Part shown: positions 21,022 through 21,023 of the stretch, piece after piece | Position numbering within the stretch: the first letter of the stretch is position 1 | How the letters are laid out: each line of letters opens with the position of its first letter | Origin: an uncultured Rhodospirillaceae bacterium | GTDB lineage: Bacteria; Pseudomonadota; Alphaproteobacteria; CAAGCB01; CAG-977 | Direction of reading: 5' to 3' | DNA length: 21,023 nt | Assembly: GCA_900553035.1 (NCBI GenBank) | Contig: USCC01000033.1 | Span: 1 to 21,023 of the forward strand | Notes under the pieces: model-generated | The model's input: the letters and a program-made list of their open reading frames with translations, nothing else | The model's database searches: none | Told to the model about the DNA's origin: nothing | Translations under genes and position numbers: made by a program

Positions 21022-21023
21022 TG

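Overview
The window looks like chromosomal DNA from an alphaproteobacterium. The pointers are a DUF2155 gene beside MCE/MlaD genes, a GatB/YqeY gene followed by dnaG and rpoD, and a long sigma-70 (about 706 aa) with a tRNA right behind it. Base composition and codon use (CTG, GAA, CAG, GCC-rich) appear even from end to end, so I see no obvious recent transfer. I cannot name the species. A Rhodospirillales-like or host-associated lineage is a guess.

Layout. 1-1184: the 3' part of a Thr/Ser/Gly-rich, repeat-like protein, probably exported. It converges on a minus-strand operon, and a bidirectional terminator (1197-1236) separates the two. 3525-1237 (minus): greA, two tandem MlaD-type MCE genes and a DUF2155 gene, with gaps of a few bases to about 24. 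The greA leader has a good promoter followed by a strong terminator-like hairpin, which resembles attenuation. 3731-8450 (plus): GatB/YqeY, dnaG and rpoD, a macromolecular-synthesis cluster, then tRNA-Ile2 (CAU) and a terminator. 8451-9370: no convincing gene, but three mosaic copies of a repeat of about 165-195 bp. 9371-12639 (plus): an EamA/DMT transporter, then a LemA gene overlapping a DUF2207 membrane-protein gene. 12640-13141: no convincing gene, but two copies of an 84-bp direct repeat 170 bp apart. 14319-13142 (minus): a hexapeptide O-acetyltransferase and a flavin reductase-like protein.

14492-19116 (plus) is the most original part. Three tandem paralogous leucine-rich-repeat proteins (436, 440 and 441 aa), a small ORF and a META-like lipoprotein are joined by ATGA start/stop overlaps. 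The LRR proteins share a conserved N-terminal segment and a conserved C-terminal module ending in W-Q-(M/L)-D-G followed by R-P-S-F and K-N. I do not recognise this as a described system. ettA (ABC-F) follows with its own promoter and a strong terminator. The last 84 bp carry three CTGCCAY repeats at an exact 11-bp period, the layout of a PhoB Pho box, so a phosphate-regulated gene may start just beyond the window.

How the genes relate: the left half is mostly core information processing (GreA, DnaG, sigma-70, tRNA-Ile2) plus envelope lipid transport (MlaD). The right half is accessory envelope and unknown functions, ending in the ribosome-associated factor EttA.
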